Shown one piece after another: positions 38,781 through 47,689 of a stretch of 64,000 nt of DNA. The stretch is from the NCBI RefSeq assembly GCF_005876835.1, contig NZ_PPSW01000007.1, forward strand, positions 248,001-312,000. The letters are read 5' to 3'. Below the pieces are notes generated by a model that saw nothing but the letters and a program-made list of their open reading frames with translations, searched no databases and had not been told where the DNA came from. Within the stretch, counting starts at the first letter, position 1. Every line of letters starts with the position of its first letter. A program made the position numbers and the translations under genes. The DNA comes from Pseudoalteromonas phenolica. GTDB lineage: Bacteria > Pseudomonadota > Gammaproteobacteria > Enterobacterales > Alteromonadaceae.

Positions 38781-39470
38781 TTAATCCCAAGCCGACTTGG
38801 AGCATAAATAACCTTTCCCCCACACTGTAATGAGTCTAAATGGTTGCTCTAAGTTATCTCCTAGCTTTTTGCGAAGACGAGAAATACGCACATCAACACT
38901 GCGATCAAGTCCATCATATTCTCTGCCTACAACATGTTTATAGATAAACTCTCTGCTTTGAGTTTCGCCAGCATTGCTTGCTAGCGCCCACAATAAGTCA
39001 AACTCATAACTGGTTAGTTCAACCTCCTCGCTATCAAGGTAAACTCGGCGGTCAGCTTTATCTATTTGTAGCTTACCTAAAGACAAAGAGTCTTTATTCT
39101 TCGTCTTAGTCTGACAACGACGGAGTAGGGCATTCAAACGCGCCAATAGCACAAAAGGCTCAACAGGCTTGATGACATAATCGTCAGCCCCAATCTCGAG
39201 TCCTTTTACCTGATCAAAATCACTGTCTTTGGCACTTAAAAATAATACAGGCCCAGAATACTCGTCTTTAATGGCACGGCAAATACTAAACCCATCTTGA
39301 TTCGGTAACATAATATCTAAAATCACGATATCGGGTTGCATAGCAATGATCTGCTTAGCGGCGTCAGCCCCATCATGGATCATCTCCACTTCAAACCCAT
39401 TTGCTTTTAAAAATTGTGCAGTCAAAGTGGCTAAGCGAACATCGTCTTCAACTAAGATAACTTTAGACAT
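38781..39470 (-). CDS. OmpR-family response regulator
   Basis: 229 residues from the ATG at 39470, with phosphoacceptor Asp52 (VILDIMLPNQDG), Lys in VIKPVEPF and a winged-helix DNA-binding domain (about 130-229, RLRKKLGDNLEQPFRLITVWGKGY). The ATG overlaps the stop of the DUF3019 gene (TAATG) and has GGAG at good distance; a longer TTG start is unlikely. The kinase gene follows six bases later, so this is its cognate regulator. It probably controls the upstream mipA-DUF3019 genes by autoregulation of the operon. Confidence 0.92.
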   Translation of the reverse strand: MSKVILVEDDVRLATLTAQFLKANGFEVEMIHDGADAAKQIIAMQPDIVILDIMLPNQDGFSICRAIKDEYSGPVLFLSAKDSDFDQVKGLEIGADDYVIKPVEPFVLLARLNALLRRCQTKTKNKDSLSLGKLQIDKADRRVYLDSEEVELTSYEFDLLWALASNAGETQSREFIYKHVVGREYDGLDRSVDVRISRLRKKLGDNLEQPFRLITVWGKGYLCSKSAWD

Positions 39471-39880
39471 TAAAATAAACTCCAATCAGACTTTAACTTT
39501 CGGCGGTACTTTCGACTACTCAATGCATGCACTTTAATTGTTTGTTCAACCAATGTGCGTTCCTTTGAGTCTCGCAGGCTAAATACCATGGTTTTATCGA
39601 GTGTCACATCAAGCATTTCAGATACTTGATTTTGCTTAGCCCAACACTTCAGTTGCTGTTTATCCTGAAACAAACACACACTCTGCGGCATAGTTGACTG
39701 CCAAGTCACGTTCGCTTTCATTTGGCATGCTTCACCTAAACTTTTTACAACGCAGGTGATAGGTTTAATAGCAAGAGAGGTCACATGCTGATTGCCGTGT
39801 TCAGAAGCGCTTTGCGCATTTGCAAGAGAGGTGAATAAACAACTCGAAACCAATATGAATAATGGGCGACTAAAACTCAT
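39470..39880 (-). CDS. Exported DUF3019 protein
   Basis: 136 residues from the ATG at 39880 (GGGGGAC precedes it), with a signal peptide (MSFSRPLFILVSSCLFTSLANA). The mature part has the DUF3019 cysteine pattern: ITCVV, EACQM, VCLFQ and LKCWA, likely two disulfides. The function is unknown, but the family is often encoded between mipA-like and two-component genes in Shewanella and Pseudoalteromonas. The gene overlaps the regulator gene by one base and the end of the mipA-like gene by eleven bases, so the four genes are tightly coupled. Confidence 0.85.
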   Translation of the reverse strand: MSFSRPLFILVSSCLFTSLANAQSASEHGNQHVTSLAIKPITCVVKSLGEACQMKANVTWQSTMPQSVCLFQDKQQLKCWAKQNQVSEMLDVTLDKTMVFSLRDSKERTLVEQTIKVHALSSRKYRRKLKSDWSLF

Positions 39881-40805
39881 AAAGTCCCCCGATAAATACA
39901 TAATCTTGGTGCTTATCATTCACTAATGGGCTATCAGTTATCGCACTCGATAAGAAAGTACGCTTGGCACTGAACTTAAACTGCCACCGTTTGTTAATCC
40001 GGTAATTAAATACCGTCCCAAGAAAAGGCGACACACCTTGCTTACCCTGATAAAAGTACGCTTGCTCTACGTTATCTTTACTATTCAGACCATAGTAATA
40101 GTCATTAAGCTCAGCACTTTGCCAGTCAAATCCAGCTGAAAGCTGCAGTTTCGCAGGCCAATCAAAAGCAGCAAGCTGGTATTTATAACTGGCTTTAATA
40201 TGTTGCCCTTTATAAACGCCACTGACATCATGTAACCACTGAGCGGTTATTTTATGTTGTTTACCTATATACCAATGGGCAAGTACACCGGCATCTATAG
40301 CCCAATCGCGCTTGGCAATATCATCTAAAGTTGGAAGACGTTTTGGTTCAGCAGGTTTATCTGTATCAGGGAAAAGGTCTTCAGACCCATCAGAATCAGG
40401 AGAGGTTGGCACCTCAGAGTTTCCACCATCACTCAGTGCCCCATCAACGCCAATAATATTACCGGCATGCAGCCGATTAAAATGCTTTTGCTCACCATTG
40501 AGTTCTAAAATAGCACTTATGTCAAAGTGTTCAGCTTCTTGAAATGTATAACCAAGTGTGGTGTTTTCAAGAAAAAACTGTTCATTGTAGTAACTGACAT
40601 AAGGCACCACAATGAGAGGAATATTTTCGCCACCTTGCAAAGGGTTTGTCAGTACACCGCCCCCAACAGCTAACGACACCTGCCATTGACCAATTTCGAT
40701 ACATTCCTCATTGGCTTGCAAGCAAGTTGCTGGCTCAGCAGCTAAACCTAATCGTGGCGTTGTTAACGCAGCCAACAACAATAAATACTTTAAAGAAGCT
40801 TTCAA
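39870..40805 (-). CDS. MipA/OmpV-family outer-membrane protein
   Basis: About 311 residues. A signal peptide (LKYLLLLAALTTPRLGLA) precedes a barrel with QWQVSLAVGGGVLTNPLQGGENIPLIVVPYVSYYNEQFFLENTTLGY, the MipA/OmpV signature, and a C-terminal aromatic end VFIGGLYEF. A Asp/Pro/Glu-rich insertion (about 125-155) is unusual for the family. No ATG exists at the start; a TTG at 40805 has AAAGG seven bases upstream, so I prefer it over the TTG at 40811. It is the first gene of the operon with the two-component pair. Confidence 0.85.
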   Translation of the reverse strand: MKASLKYLLLLAALTTPRLGLAAEPATCLQANEECIEIGQWQVSLAVGGGVLTNPLQGGENIPLIVVPYVSYYNEQFFLENTTLGYTFQEAEHFDISAILELNGEQKHFNRLHAGNIIGVDGALSDGGNSEVPTSPDSDGSEDLFPDTDKPAEPKRLPTLDDIAKRDWAIDAGVLAHWYIGKQHKITAQWLHDVSGVYKGQHIKASYKYQLAAFDWPAKLQLSAGFDWQSAELNDYYYGLNSKDNVEQAYFYQGKQGVSPFLGTVFNYRINKRWQFKFSAKRTFLSSAITDSPLVNDKHQDYVFIGGLYEF

Positions 40806-40979
40806 AATCAAACCTTTCTATTTCCCTGACTATAATTTACCACTCCTAAGTTATTTTTCTACGCTCGGTTACATTAAATAACAATTCGTCTAGCTAAAAT
40901 AACAGATATTCTAGACAGGCTGATTAAGATTAAAAAATACACAACGACTTTTAACTTAATCACTTTCAAGGAGCCCAAA

Positions 40980-43025
40980 GTGAAACGTTCTCTTTTACTT
41001 AGTTCACTGACATTAGGTATTTTAATCGGCTGTGGGGGTAGTAATAACACAGATACACCACCAATAGATGAACAAAGAATTCCAAAATTAAATGATATAA
41101 AAGTATCGGCAGCGCCACTTATCAAAGCATCTGAGTTTCAATTTTCTCAAAACCTTAAGAACGGATTATTCAAACGTTATCAAGCGCGCCTTTCAAGCTA
41201 TGACGCACCAGAAAACGATGCAACCGCTTCGCCTTCAACATCAAAAGACTTCTCTCAAACAAATCAACAAGAGCAAAATGTTGATGAAGCTGACAGAATT
41301 AAATATGACGGTGAGTTTTTATTTATTGCGGCTAATTCATTTCACGATATAGATCATGATTCAAATGAAGGTGAAAACTATATTCGTATTATGCAACGCA
41401 ATGAAAAGGGTGAAATGAACCCGATACAAAACCTGACTTATTCTGACGTACACAGTTCAGACCAACAGCTCTACCTTCATGATAATACACTCGCTATTTT
41501 AAATTTTTCACCTAGCTACTTTTCATTCCCCATAGCAAATGACATGGCAGCGACTGTAGAGCCATTTTTCTATTACGGTGATAATGAATTTGAGTTAAGC
41601 CTGGTTGATGTCAGTCAACCTAGTCAAGCCGCCATCAAGCACCAATTTAAAATTGAAGGAGGATTAATCGATAGCAGAGTTATTGATGGGTCTCTTTACC
41701 TAGTGAGCAACTACCACCCTAATTTTACTGGATTTGATACGAGTAATAATGATGAAGCGACTGTGCTGGCAAACTATCAAAACCTCAGTAAAGTGCAACT
41801 GGCTGAACTGACACCTAACATTACTAATACAGCCACTCAGGATAGTGAGGAGTTGGTCACGCCAGATAACTGTTATATTTCATCTGATACATCAGATAAA
41901 GATGGATTCGACAGTATTATTACTATCACTAAAGTTAATTTAAGTAACCCTGAACAAAGGGAGTCACTTTGTATAAATACGAATATCTATGGGATATATG
42001 CTTCAGAGAACGCACTCTATACACATGGTACTGTATCTCAAGATGATACCGTAAAAACCGTTATTCATAAGTTTGACTTGGCTAGCGATACCCTTGAATA
42101 CACAGCAACAGGCGCTGTCGAAGGGCACTTAGGTAGAGGGCCTGAGAATTTAAGATTCAGCGAATTTAATAACGATTTGCGTATTGTCACCACAACTAAT
42201 TTACCGTTTAACGAGTCTGCTGGTTTCTCGCCATTTAAACATCAGTTATTTGTTTTACAACAACAAGAGAACTCATTAGCGCCCATTGCAAAACTGCCTA
42301 ACGATACGTATCCCACTCCCATCGGCAAAACCAATGAGCAGGGCTTAGTTGATGAGAATATTTATGCAGTTCGTTTTTCTGAAGATAGAGCGTTTATCGT
42401 GACGTTTAGACAAATAGACCCACTTTATGTCGTCGATTTAGCTGATAAAACAAAGCCTAAAATTGCAGGCGCATTAGAGATCCCTGGGTATTCAGCCTAC
42501 TTGCATCCGGTCAGTGAAAACTTACTGCTTGGTATCGGACAAAATATTCAAGATTGGCAGGCTCCAAATGCGCAAGAGGTTGAAAATGGCGCCAAAGTCA
42601 CACTCTTTGATATTTCAGATATCACAAATCCGAAAGTCGTTAATGAGAAAGTATTTGCAAATGCTTACACTCCTGCAGAGTGGGACTATAAATCACTCAG
42701 CTTTTTGGCGACCGGATCAGGGGTATTACGATTCACCATGCCTGTAGAGACATGGCAAAGTCAATCTGATAACAACACTTCATATTTATGGCATAGAGTG
42801 AGTGAGCTTGCTTCATTTGAAATAGATACAACAGAAGCGCCCGCACTTAATTACCTTGGTAGCAGCAAAGTAGATTATTCAAGTATTAGCTCAGAGAGCG
42901 CGCCATATGTATGGGGTGGATTAGACAGGGCTGTAATTCATAGCGATGATTTATATTACATTCATGGCAATTACATCTGGCATAGTTTATGGCAAACGCC
43001 GAGTGACAATAAAGGTCCACTCTAA
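40980..43025 (+). CDS. Beta-propeller lipoprotein
   Basis: 681 residues from a GTG start (AAGGAG precedes it) with lipobox LIGC (MKRSLLLSSLTLGILIGC). The N-terminal NVDEADRIKYDGEFLFIAANS is the typical opening of the secreted beta-propeller family (PF09826-like), and later repeats (LYLVSNY, FIVTFRQIDPLYVVDLADKTKPKIAG, YLHPVSENLLLGIGQN) mark the blades. Its role is unknown; such proteins are probably surface or periplasmic binding proteins. It is single, with a strong terminator downstream. Confidence 0.85.
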   Translation: MKRSLLLSSLTLGILIGCGGSNNTDTPPIDEQRIPKLNDIKVSAAPLIKASEFQFSQNLKNGLFKRYQARLSSYDAPENDATASPSTSKDFSQTNQQEQNVDEADRIKYDGEFLFIAANSFHDIDHDSNEGENYIRIMQRNEKGEMNPIQNLTYSDVHSSDQQLYLHDNTLAILNFSPSYFSFPIANDMAATVEPFFYYGDNEFELSLVDVSQPSQAAIKHQFKIEGGLIDSRVIDGSLYLVSNYHPNFTGFDTSNNDEATVLANYQNLSKVQLAELTPNITNTATQDSEELVTPDNCYISSDTSDKDGFDSIITITKVNLSNPEQRESLCINTNIYGIYASENALYTHGTVSQDDTVKTVIHKFDLASDTLEYTATGAVEGHLGRGPENLRFSEFNNDLRIVTTTNLPFNESAGFSPFKHQLFVLQQQENSLAPIAKLPNDTYPTPIGKTNEQGLVDENIYAVRFSEDRAFIVTFRQIDPLYVVDLADKTKPKIAGALEIPGYSAYLHPVSENLLLGIGQNIQDWQAPNAQEVENGAKVTLFDISDITNPKVVNEKVFANAYTPAEWDYKSLSFLATGSGVLRFTMPVETWQSQSDNNTSYLWHRVSELASFEIDTTEAPALNYLGSSKVDYSSISSESAPYVWGGLDRAVIHSDDLYYIHGNYIWHSLWQTPSDNKGPL

Positions 43026-43064
43026 CAATAAAGTTTACGCATAATGCCCTAATTGGGTATTACC

Positions 43065-43092
43065 AAAGCTGGCAAATGCCAGCTTTTTTTTA
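43065..43092 (+). terminator. Terminator after the beta-propeller gene
   Basis: Stem AAGCTGGCA/TGCCAGCTT with two-base loop and T8 run, 40 bp after the stop codon. Confidence 0.92.
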
Positions 43093-43163
43093 TTTTGGAA
43101 TGCACGAATACCGGTGCTCGATTGCGTTGAGAAACTAAATTTTACCCTAGTTTAGTCAGAGAT

Positions 43164-43192
43164 GTTTTACTAACTTGTAAAGGGGCTTTACA
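43164..43192. repeat. Half iteron adjoining palindrome copy 5
   Basis: TTTTACTAACTT (43164-43175, the minus-oriented left half of the iteron-like repeat, GATC lost) touches TGTAAAGGGGCTTTACA (43176-43192). The direct abutment is notable because the two repeats also pair up at 6.3-6.4 and 33.3 kb. Confidence 0.6.
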
Positions 43193-43215
43193 TACTTAAA
43201 GAGGAGTAATGAGAT

Positions 43216-43255
43216 ATAAAAAAGGCGGAGGGAAACTGAGAAAACCCTCCGCCTC
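43216..43255 (-). terminator. Minus-strand terminator
   Basis: Nine-bp GC-rich stem with 12-base loop, followed by TTTTTTAT on the minus strand. Confidence 0.85.
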
Positions 43256-43356
43256 AAGCGTACTCTTTAACTGAATCGATACTCATCAACTAATACGGGC
43301 GATTAGTAATAAGTCCACCTTTTCAAGGGAAAAGAAAGTACATCACTTAAAACAGT
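43216..43356 (-). ncRNA. Candidate small RNA downstream of glcB
   Basis: A strong minus-strand terminator (stem GGCGGAGGG/CCCTCCGCC, 43224-43253, with T-run) has no gene directly before it, because glcB already has its own terminator at 43437-43468. Between them, a possible promoter reads TTGTAA (43384-43389) and TATATT (43363-43368) with a short 15-bp spacer. A transcript of about 140 nt would result. It contains a ten-codon reading frame (MSIDSVKEYA) without a clear ribosome site. I treat this as a possible sRNA; an alternative is a second terminator for glcB readthrough. Confidence 0.35.
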
Positions 43357-43436
43357 TGTTACAATATAACAAAAACAAAAGTGTTACAACATCACATTTT
43401 GAGTTTTTTTAATTAATTATATTTTTATGAGTAATA

Positions 43437-43468
43437 AACAAAAAATGCCAACTTTACGTTGGCATCAA
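43437..43468 (-). terminator. glcB terminator
   Basis: Stem ATGCCAAC/GTTGGCAT with five-base loop and T-run on the minus strand, about 30 bp after the glcB stop. Confidence 0.85.
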
Positions 43469-43498
43469 TCTAGGAAAGAAATTGGTTAAATGAGCGCT

Positions 43499-45676
43499 TT
43501 AGTTATTTGCCGCTTTGTATTTAAGGCGGTAACTATGTAACAGTGGCTCAGTATAGCCATTAGGTTGCTGTTCACCTTCGAATACCAAGGCTAACGCAGC
43601 TTGATAAGCAAGATTACTTGTTAGGCTCTCATTACTTGATGCCATTGGCGTATAGTGTGTGTCGTGCTGATTTTGCGTATCGACCACTTCGGCCATCTTG
43701 GCAAATGTCGCCTGCACTTGCTCTGGTGTACAAATGCCATGTTTCAACCAGTTTGCGATATGCTGGCTTGAAATACGTAAAGTCGCTCTGTCTTCCATTA
43801 AACCAATATGATTAATATCTGGTACTTTTGAACAACCAACACCTTGGTCTATCCAACGTACTACATAACCCAAAATACCTTGTGCATTATTCTCAAGTTC
43901 AGATTGAATATCTTCTTTACTTAGCTCTACATCAAGCAACAAAGGTGGCGTTAATAAGTCGTCGAGTGACGCTTGTTGACGCGCTTGCAGTTCAGTCTGA
44001 ATAGCAAAAACATCCACTTGATGATAATGCATCGCATGCAGCGTTGCCGCTGTTGGAGAAGGCACCCAAGCCGTATTGGCACCAGATTTAGGATGATCCA
44101 ACTTTTGTTCCATCATCATTGCCATTTTATCTGGCATCGGCCACATGCCTTTACCGATCTGCGCCTTGCCACTGAAACCACACTTCAGACCAATATCGAC
44201 ATTCTGATCTTCATACGCCGCTATCCAAGGTTGTGCCTTGATCTGAGCTTTAGGCAATACCGGACCCGCGACCATTGAAGTGTGAATTTCATCACCCGTT
44301 CTGTCCAAAAACCCTGTGTTAATAAATACCACGCGAGATTTAGCTTGATTAATACACGTCATTAAATTCACGGAAGTGCGACGCTCTTCGTCCATAATAC
44401 CCATTTTTAATGTGTTTTCTGGCAAACCTAATAAACTTTCAACACGAGAGAATAGGGTATTGGTAAAGGCGACTTCTTCTGGACCATGCATCTTAGGTTT
44501 AACGATATTTACACTCGCTGCCGTCGAATTTTTAAATGGGCTGTTGCCTTGTAGATCATGCATTGCACACAGCGACGTGATCACCGCATCCATGATACCC
44601 TCAAAGATCTCTTCACCATTTTGATCTAAGATCGCAGGGTTCGTCATTAAATGCCCTACATTACGCACAAACATCATGCTACGACCTTTCAAGCTCAAAC
44701 GCTCACCACTCTTACTGGTATATTCGCGATCGGTTGCTAAGCTGCGCGTCAGTTCTTGACCATCTTTTATAAACGTATCCGTCAAGGTACCTTTCATCAA
44801 GCCCAGCCAGTTACTGTAAACACTGACTTTATCTTCAGCATCAACAGCGGCCACAGAGTCTTCACAGTCCATGATGGTCGTTAACGCGGCTTCAAGTAAT
44901 ACGTCTTTGATCCCCGCTTTGTCGGCTTGTCCGATAGGGTTATGTGGGTCAATTTGAATTTCGATGTGTAAATCATGATGCTTGAACAATAAAGCCGTTG
45001 GATTCTGTGCTTGACCTTGATAACCCACAAGCTGTGCAGGTGTCGATAGTGAGACTTGCGAGCTGTCATTCAACGTAACAACTAGTTGTTCGTCAAGCAC
45101 TGAGTAATTAGTACTCTCAATATGAGAGCCTGATTGCAGCGGCAGGGCAATATCTAAAAATTGTCTAGCGTAAGCCATTACTTTAAAGCCACGCACCGGA
45201 TTATACGCTTTTTGCTTTTCAGCGCCGTCTTTTTCTGACAATAAATCCGTGCCGTACAAAGCATCATAGAGCGAGCCCCACCTTGCATTCGCCGCATTCA
45301 ATGCAAAACGTGCATTGCTTACAGGCACAACCAGCTGTGGGGCTGCTGTAAGCGCAACCTCAGGTTCAACGTGTTCAGTTGTAATTGTTGCTTCTTCTGG
45401 CTCAGGTACTAGATAACCTATTTCAGTCAAAAATGATTTATAAGCCTCAGCATCCCATTGCACTTGCTGCTTATGGAAGGCATCAATCTGCAACTGCAGC
45501 GTATCGCGCTTTGTCAGTAATGATTTATTGATTGGTGTAAGTTCATTGACCAGATCAGCAAAACCTTGCCAAAAAGCCTCTGCTTGCAAACCGGTGCCGG
45601 GCAAAGCCTGTTGATTAACGAAGTCATAAAGTTGCTGATCTATGGTTAAGCCAGCTTGTTGAACTGTTGCACTCAT
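43499..45676 (-). CDS. glcB: Malate synthase G
   Basis: 725 residues from the ATG at 45676 (AGGAAG precedes it). It has the malate synthase G size and motifs: [32 protein letters not shown]-like text ([17 protein letters not shown]), [14 protein letters not shown] and the C-terminal [16 protein letters not shown]. It condenses glyoxylate with acetyl-CoA to malate in the glyoxylate shunt. It diverges from aceA, the other shunt enzyme, across a 249-bp intergenic region that must hold both promoters. Isoform G is about 200 residues longer than isoform A (AceB). Confidence 0.96.
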   Translation of the reverse strand: MSATVQQAGLTIDQQLYDFVNQQALPGTGLQAEAFWQGFADLVNELTPINKSLLTKRDTLQLQIDAFHKQQVQWDAEAYKSFLTEIGYLVPEPEEATITTEHVEPEVALTAAPQLVVPVSNARFALNAANARWGSLYDALYGTDLLSEKDGAEKQKAYNPVRGFKVMAYARQFLDIALPLQSGSHIESTNYSVLDEQLVVTLNDSSQVSLSTPAQLVGYQGQAQNPTALLFKHHDLHIEIQIDPHNPIGQADKAGIKDVLLEAALTTIMDCEDSVAAVDAEDKVSVYSNWLGLMKGTLTDTFIKDGQELTRSLATDREYTSKSGERLSLKGRSMMFVRNVGHLMTNPAILDQNGEEIFEGIMDAVITSLCAMHDLQGNSPFKNSTAASVNIVKPKMHGPEEVAFTNTLFSRVESLLGLPENTLKMGIMDEERRTSVNLMTCINQAKSRVVFINTGFLDRTGDEIHTSMVAGPVLPKAQIKAQPWIAAYEDQNVDIGLKCGFSGKAQIGKGMWPMPDKMAMMMEQKLDHPKSGANTAWVPSPTAATLHAMHYHQVDVFAIQTELQARQQASLDDLLTPPLLLDVELSKEDIQSELENNAQGILGYVVRWIDQGVGCSKVPDINHIGLMEDRATLRISSQHIANWLKHGICTPEQVQATFAKMAEVVDTQNQHDTHYTPMASSNESLTSNLAYQAALALVFEGEQQPNGYTEPLLHSYRLKYKAANN

Positions 45677-45925
45677 GAATATCTTCCTAAGCATAAAATT
45701 TGAACGGGTTTAGACAAACCATATCTTAAAAACAGCGAAAACCTAACCCCTAGGCCATTCATAAAAAGAATACCCAGGATAACAACTATAAATTTAAAAA
45801 ATCACAAAAATCGGCCTAGTGTTGAATTAAGCGCCAAACAGAGCAAATAACCAACAGCTTTATGGTGTCACTCTCATAAACATGAATAAAAAGTTACACA
45901 GCAACCCGTTCGAAGGATTTTTATT

Positions 45926-47530
45926 ATGACTAGCTATCAATCAAAACTTGACCACTTCAGCACACTTTGCCAAACACAGGGCAATACGTGGCAATCAATC
46001 AGTCCTGAGTTTGCAAGCCGCATGAATTTGCAAAACCGCTTTAAAACAGGCTTAGACATCGCAAAGTACACTGCAAAAGTGATGCGTGAAGACATGGCGG
46101 CCTATGACGCAGATAGCAGTCAATACACCCAATCTCTAGGGTGTTGGCACGGCTTCACTGCACAGCAAATGATGATGGCAGTTAAGCGTCATCAAAAAAC
46201 CACAAAGCGCTCTTACGTTTACCTAAGTGGCTGGATGGTTGCGGCACTTCGCTCTGAATTTGGTCCACTACCAGACCAAAGTATGCATGAAAAAACCTCT
46301 GTGCCTGCACTTATCGAAGAAATCTATACTTTCTTGAAGCAAGCAGATGCACGTGAACTAGATCACCTATACAAAGAGCTAGATGAAGCAAAAGCAAACG
46401 GCGGCGACGTTGAAGCGGTACTAAGCAAAATCGACAACTTCGAAACACATGTAGTACCAATTATTGCAGATATCGACGCAGGTTTCGGTAACGAAGAAGC
46501 AACTTATCTACTGGCTAAGAAAATGATTGAGGCGGGCGCATGTGCCATCCAAATTGAAAACCAGGTATCTGATGCAAAACAATGTGGTCACCAAGCTGGT
46601 AAAGTAACTGTGCCACACGAAGACTTCTTAGCAAAAATCAACGCTGTTCGTTATGCATTCCTTGAGCTAGGTGTTGAAGATGGTGTGATTGTTGCACGTA
46701 CTGATTCATTAGGTGCAAGCCTGACACAAAAAGTGCCAGTATCTAAAACACCAGGTGATTTAGCTAGCCAGTACACTGCATTCTTAGACACAACGCCAAT
46801 CTCTGGCGGTGCGGATCTAGAAGAAGGAGAGATGGCAATTAAGCTAAACGGTGAACTTTGCAAGCCAGTACGTCTAGACAATGGTTTATACCAATTCAAA
46901 GAAGGCACAGAAAAAGACCGCGTAGTATTAGATTGTGTGACTAGCCTACAATCAGGTGCTGATTTACTATGGATTGAAACTGAAAAACCTCACGTTAAAC
47001 AAATCGCTGAGCTTGTTAATCGCGTTCGTGAGCAAGTACCAAACGCGAAGCTAGTATACAACAACTCACCGTCATTCAACTGGACGCTTAAGTTCCGCGA
47101 GCAAGTATACGCAGAGTGGCAGGCACAAGGTAAAGACCTATCTGCTTATCCAGATCCGTCTCAAGACATCAAAGCATTGATGGCACCTGAGCTTGATAGC
47201 TCAGAGCTTGCAGCAGCGGCAGATGTACTAGTACAAAACTTCCAAAAGGATGGCGCACGTGAAGCGGGTATTTTCCACCACTTAATCACGCTACCGACTT
47301 ATCACACGGCCGCACTAAGCACAGATATTCTTGCTGAAGGCTACTTCGGTGACCTAGGCATGCTGGCTTACGTACGAGATGTTCAACGTCAAGAAATCCG
47401 CCGTGAGCAAGCATCAGTGAAGCACCAAGACCTAGCAGGTTCAAACATCGGTGATACACACAAAGAATATTTCTCTGGTGAAAATGCGCTAAAAGCAGGT
47501 GGTGAAGCCAACACCATGAACCAGTTCTAA
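45926..47530 (+). CDS. aceA: Isocitrate lyase (long form)
   Basis: 534 residues, similar in size to the Pseudomonas-type enzyme and longer than E. coli AceA (434). The catalytic motif reads KQCGH (Cys about 220), with metal-binding DIDAGFGN upstream and LVYNNSPSFNW downstream. It splits isocitrate into glyoxylate and succinate, feeding GlcB. AAGGA precedes the ATG. A strong terminator follows. Together with glcB it allows growth on acetate and fatty acids; placement of both on a chromid is common in this genus as far as I recall. Confidence 0.96.
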   Translation: MTSYQSKLDHFSTLCQTQGNTWQSISPEFASRMNLQNRFKTGLDIAKYTAKVMREDMAAYDADSSQYTQSLGCWHGFTAQQMMMAVKRHQKTTKRSYVYLSGWMVAALRSEFGPLPDQSMHEKTSVPALIEEIYTFLKQADARELDHLYKELDEAKANGGDVEAVLSKIDNFETHVVPIIADIDAGFGNEEATYLLAKKMIEAGACAIQIENQVSDAKQCGHQAGKVTVPHEDFLAKINAVRYAFLELGVEDGVIVARTDSLGASLTQKVPVSKTPGDLASQYTAFLDTTPISGGADLEEGEMAIKLNGELCKPVRLDNGLYQFKEGTEKDRVVLDCVTSLQSGADLLWIETEKPHVKQIAELVNRVREQVPNAKLVYNNSPSFNWTLKFREQVYAEWQAQGKDLSAYPDPSQDIKALMAPELDSSELAAAADVLVQNFQKDGAREAGIFHHLITLPTYHTAALSTDILAEGYFGDLGMLAYVRDVQRQEIRREQASVKHQDLAGSNIGDTHKEYFSGENALKAGGEANTMNQF

Positions 47531-47558
47531 TTTTTGAGTCATATAGTTCCTTATCAGC

Positions 47559-47588
47559 AAAGGGCCCAGTCGGGCCCTTTTATCGTTT
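47559..47588 (+). terminator. aceA terminator
   Basis: Stem AAAGGGCCC/GGGCCCTTT with loop AGTC and following TATCGTTTT. Confidence 0.88.
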
Positions 47589-47609
47589 TAAGTAACCCCT
47601 CTGAAAACA

Positions 47610-47626
47610 TGTAAAGGGCCTTTACA
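47610..47626. repeat. Palindrome TGTAAAGGGCCTTTACA (copy 6)
   Basis: A fully symmetric copy of the 17-bp motif, between the aceA terminator and the TPR-kinase gene (63 bp before its ATG). It could be an operator for the kinase gene or a dispersed structural site. Confidence 0.65.
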
Positions 47627-47689
47627 CTCCACATTTCAATCACAATTTACGCTTAGTATTAAATAAATAATTCCCTTTTGAAAAGCCAC

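Noticed and set aside
43382-43400. Minus-strand ATGTTGTAAC identical to ten bases of E. coli Ter
   Set aside because: The preceding bases are TG, not GT, and the local Ter type uses TGTGTTC; far from tus. Probably chance in AT-rich DNA.
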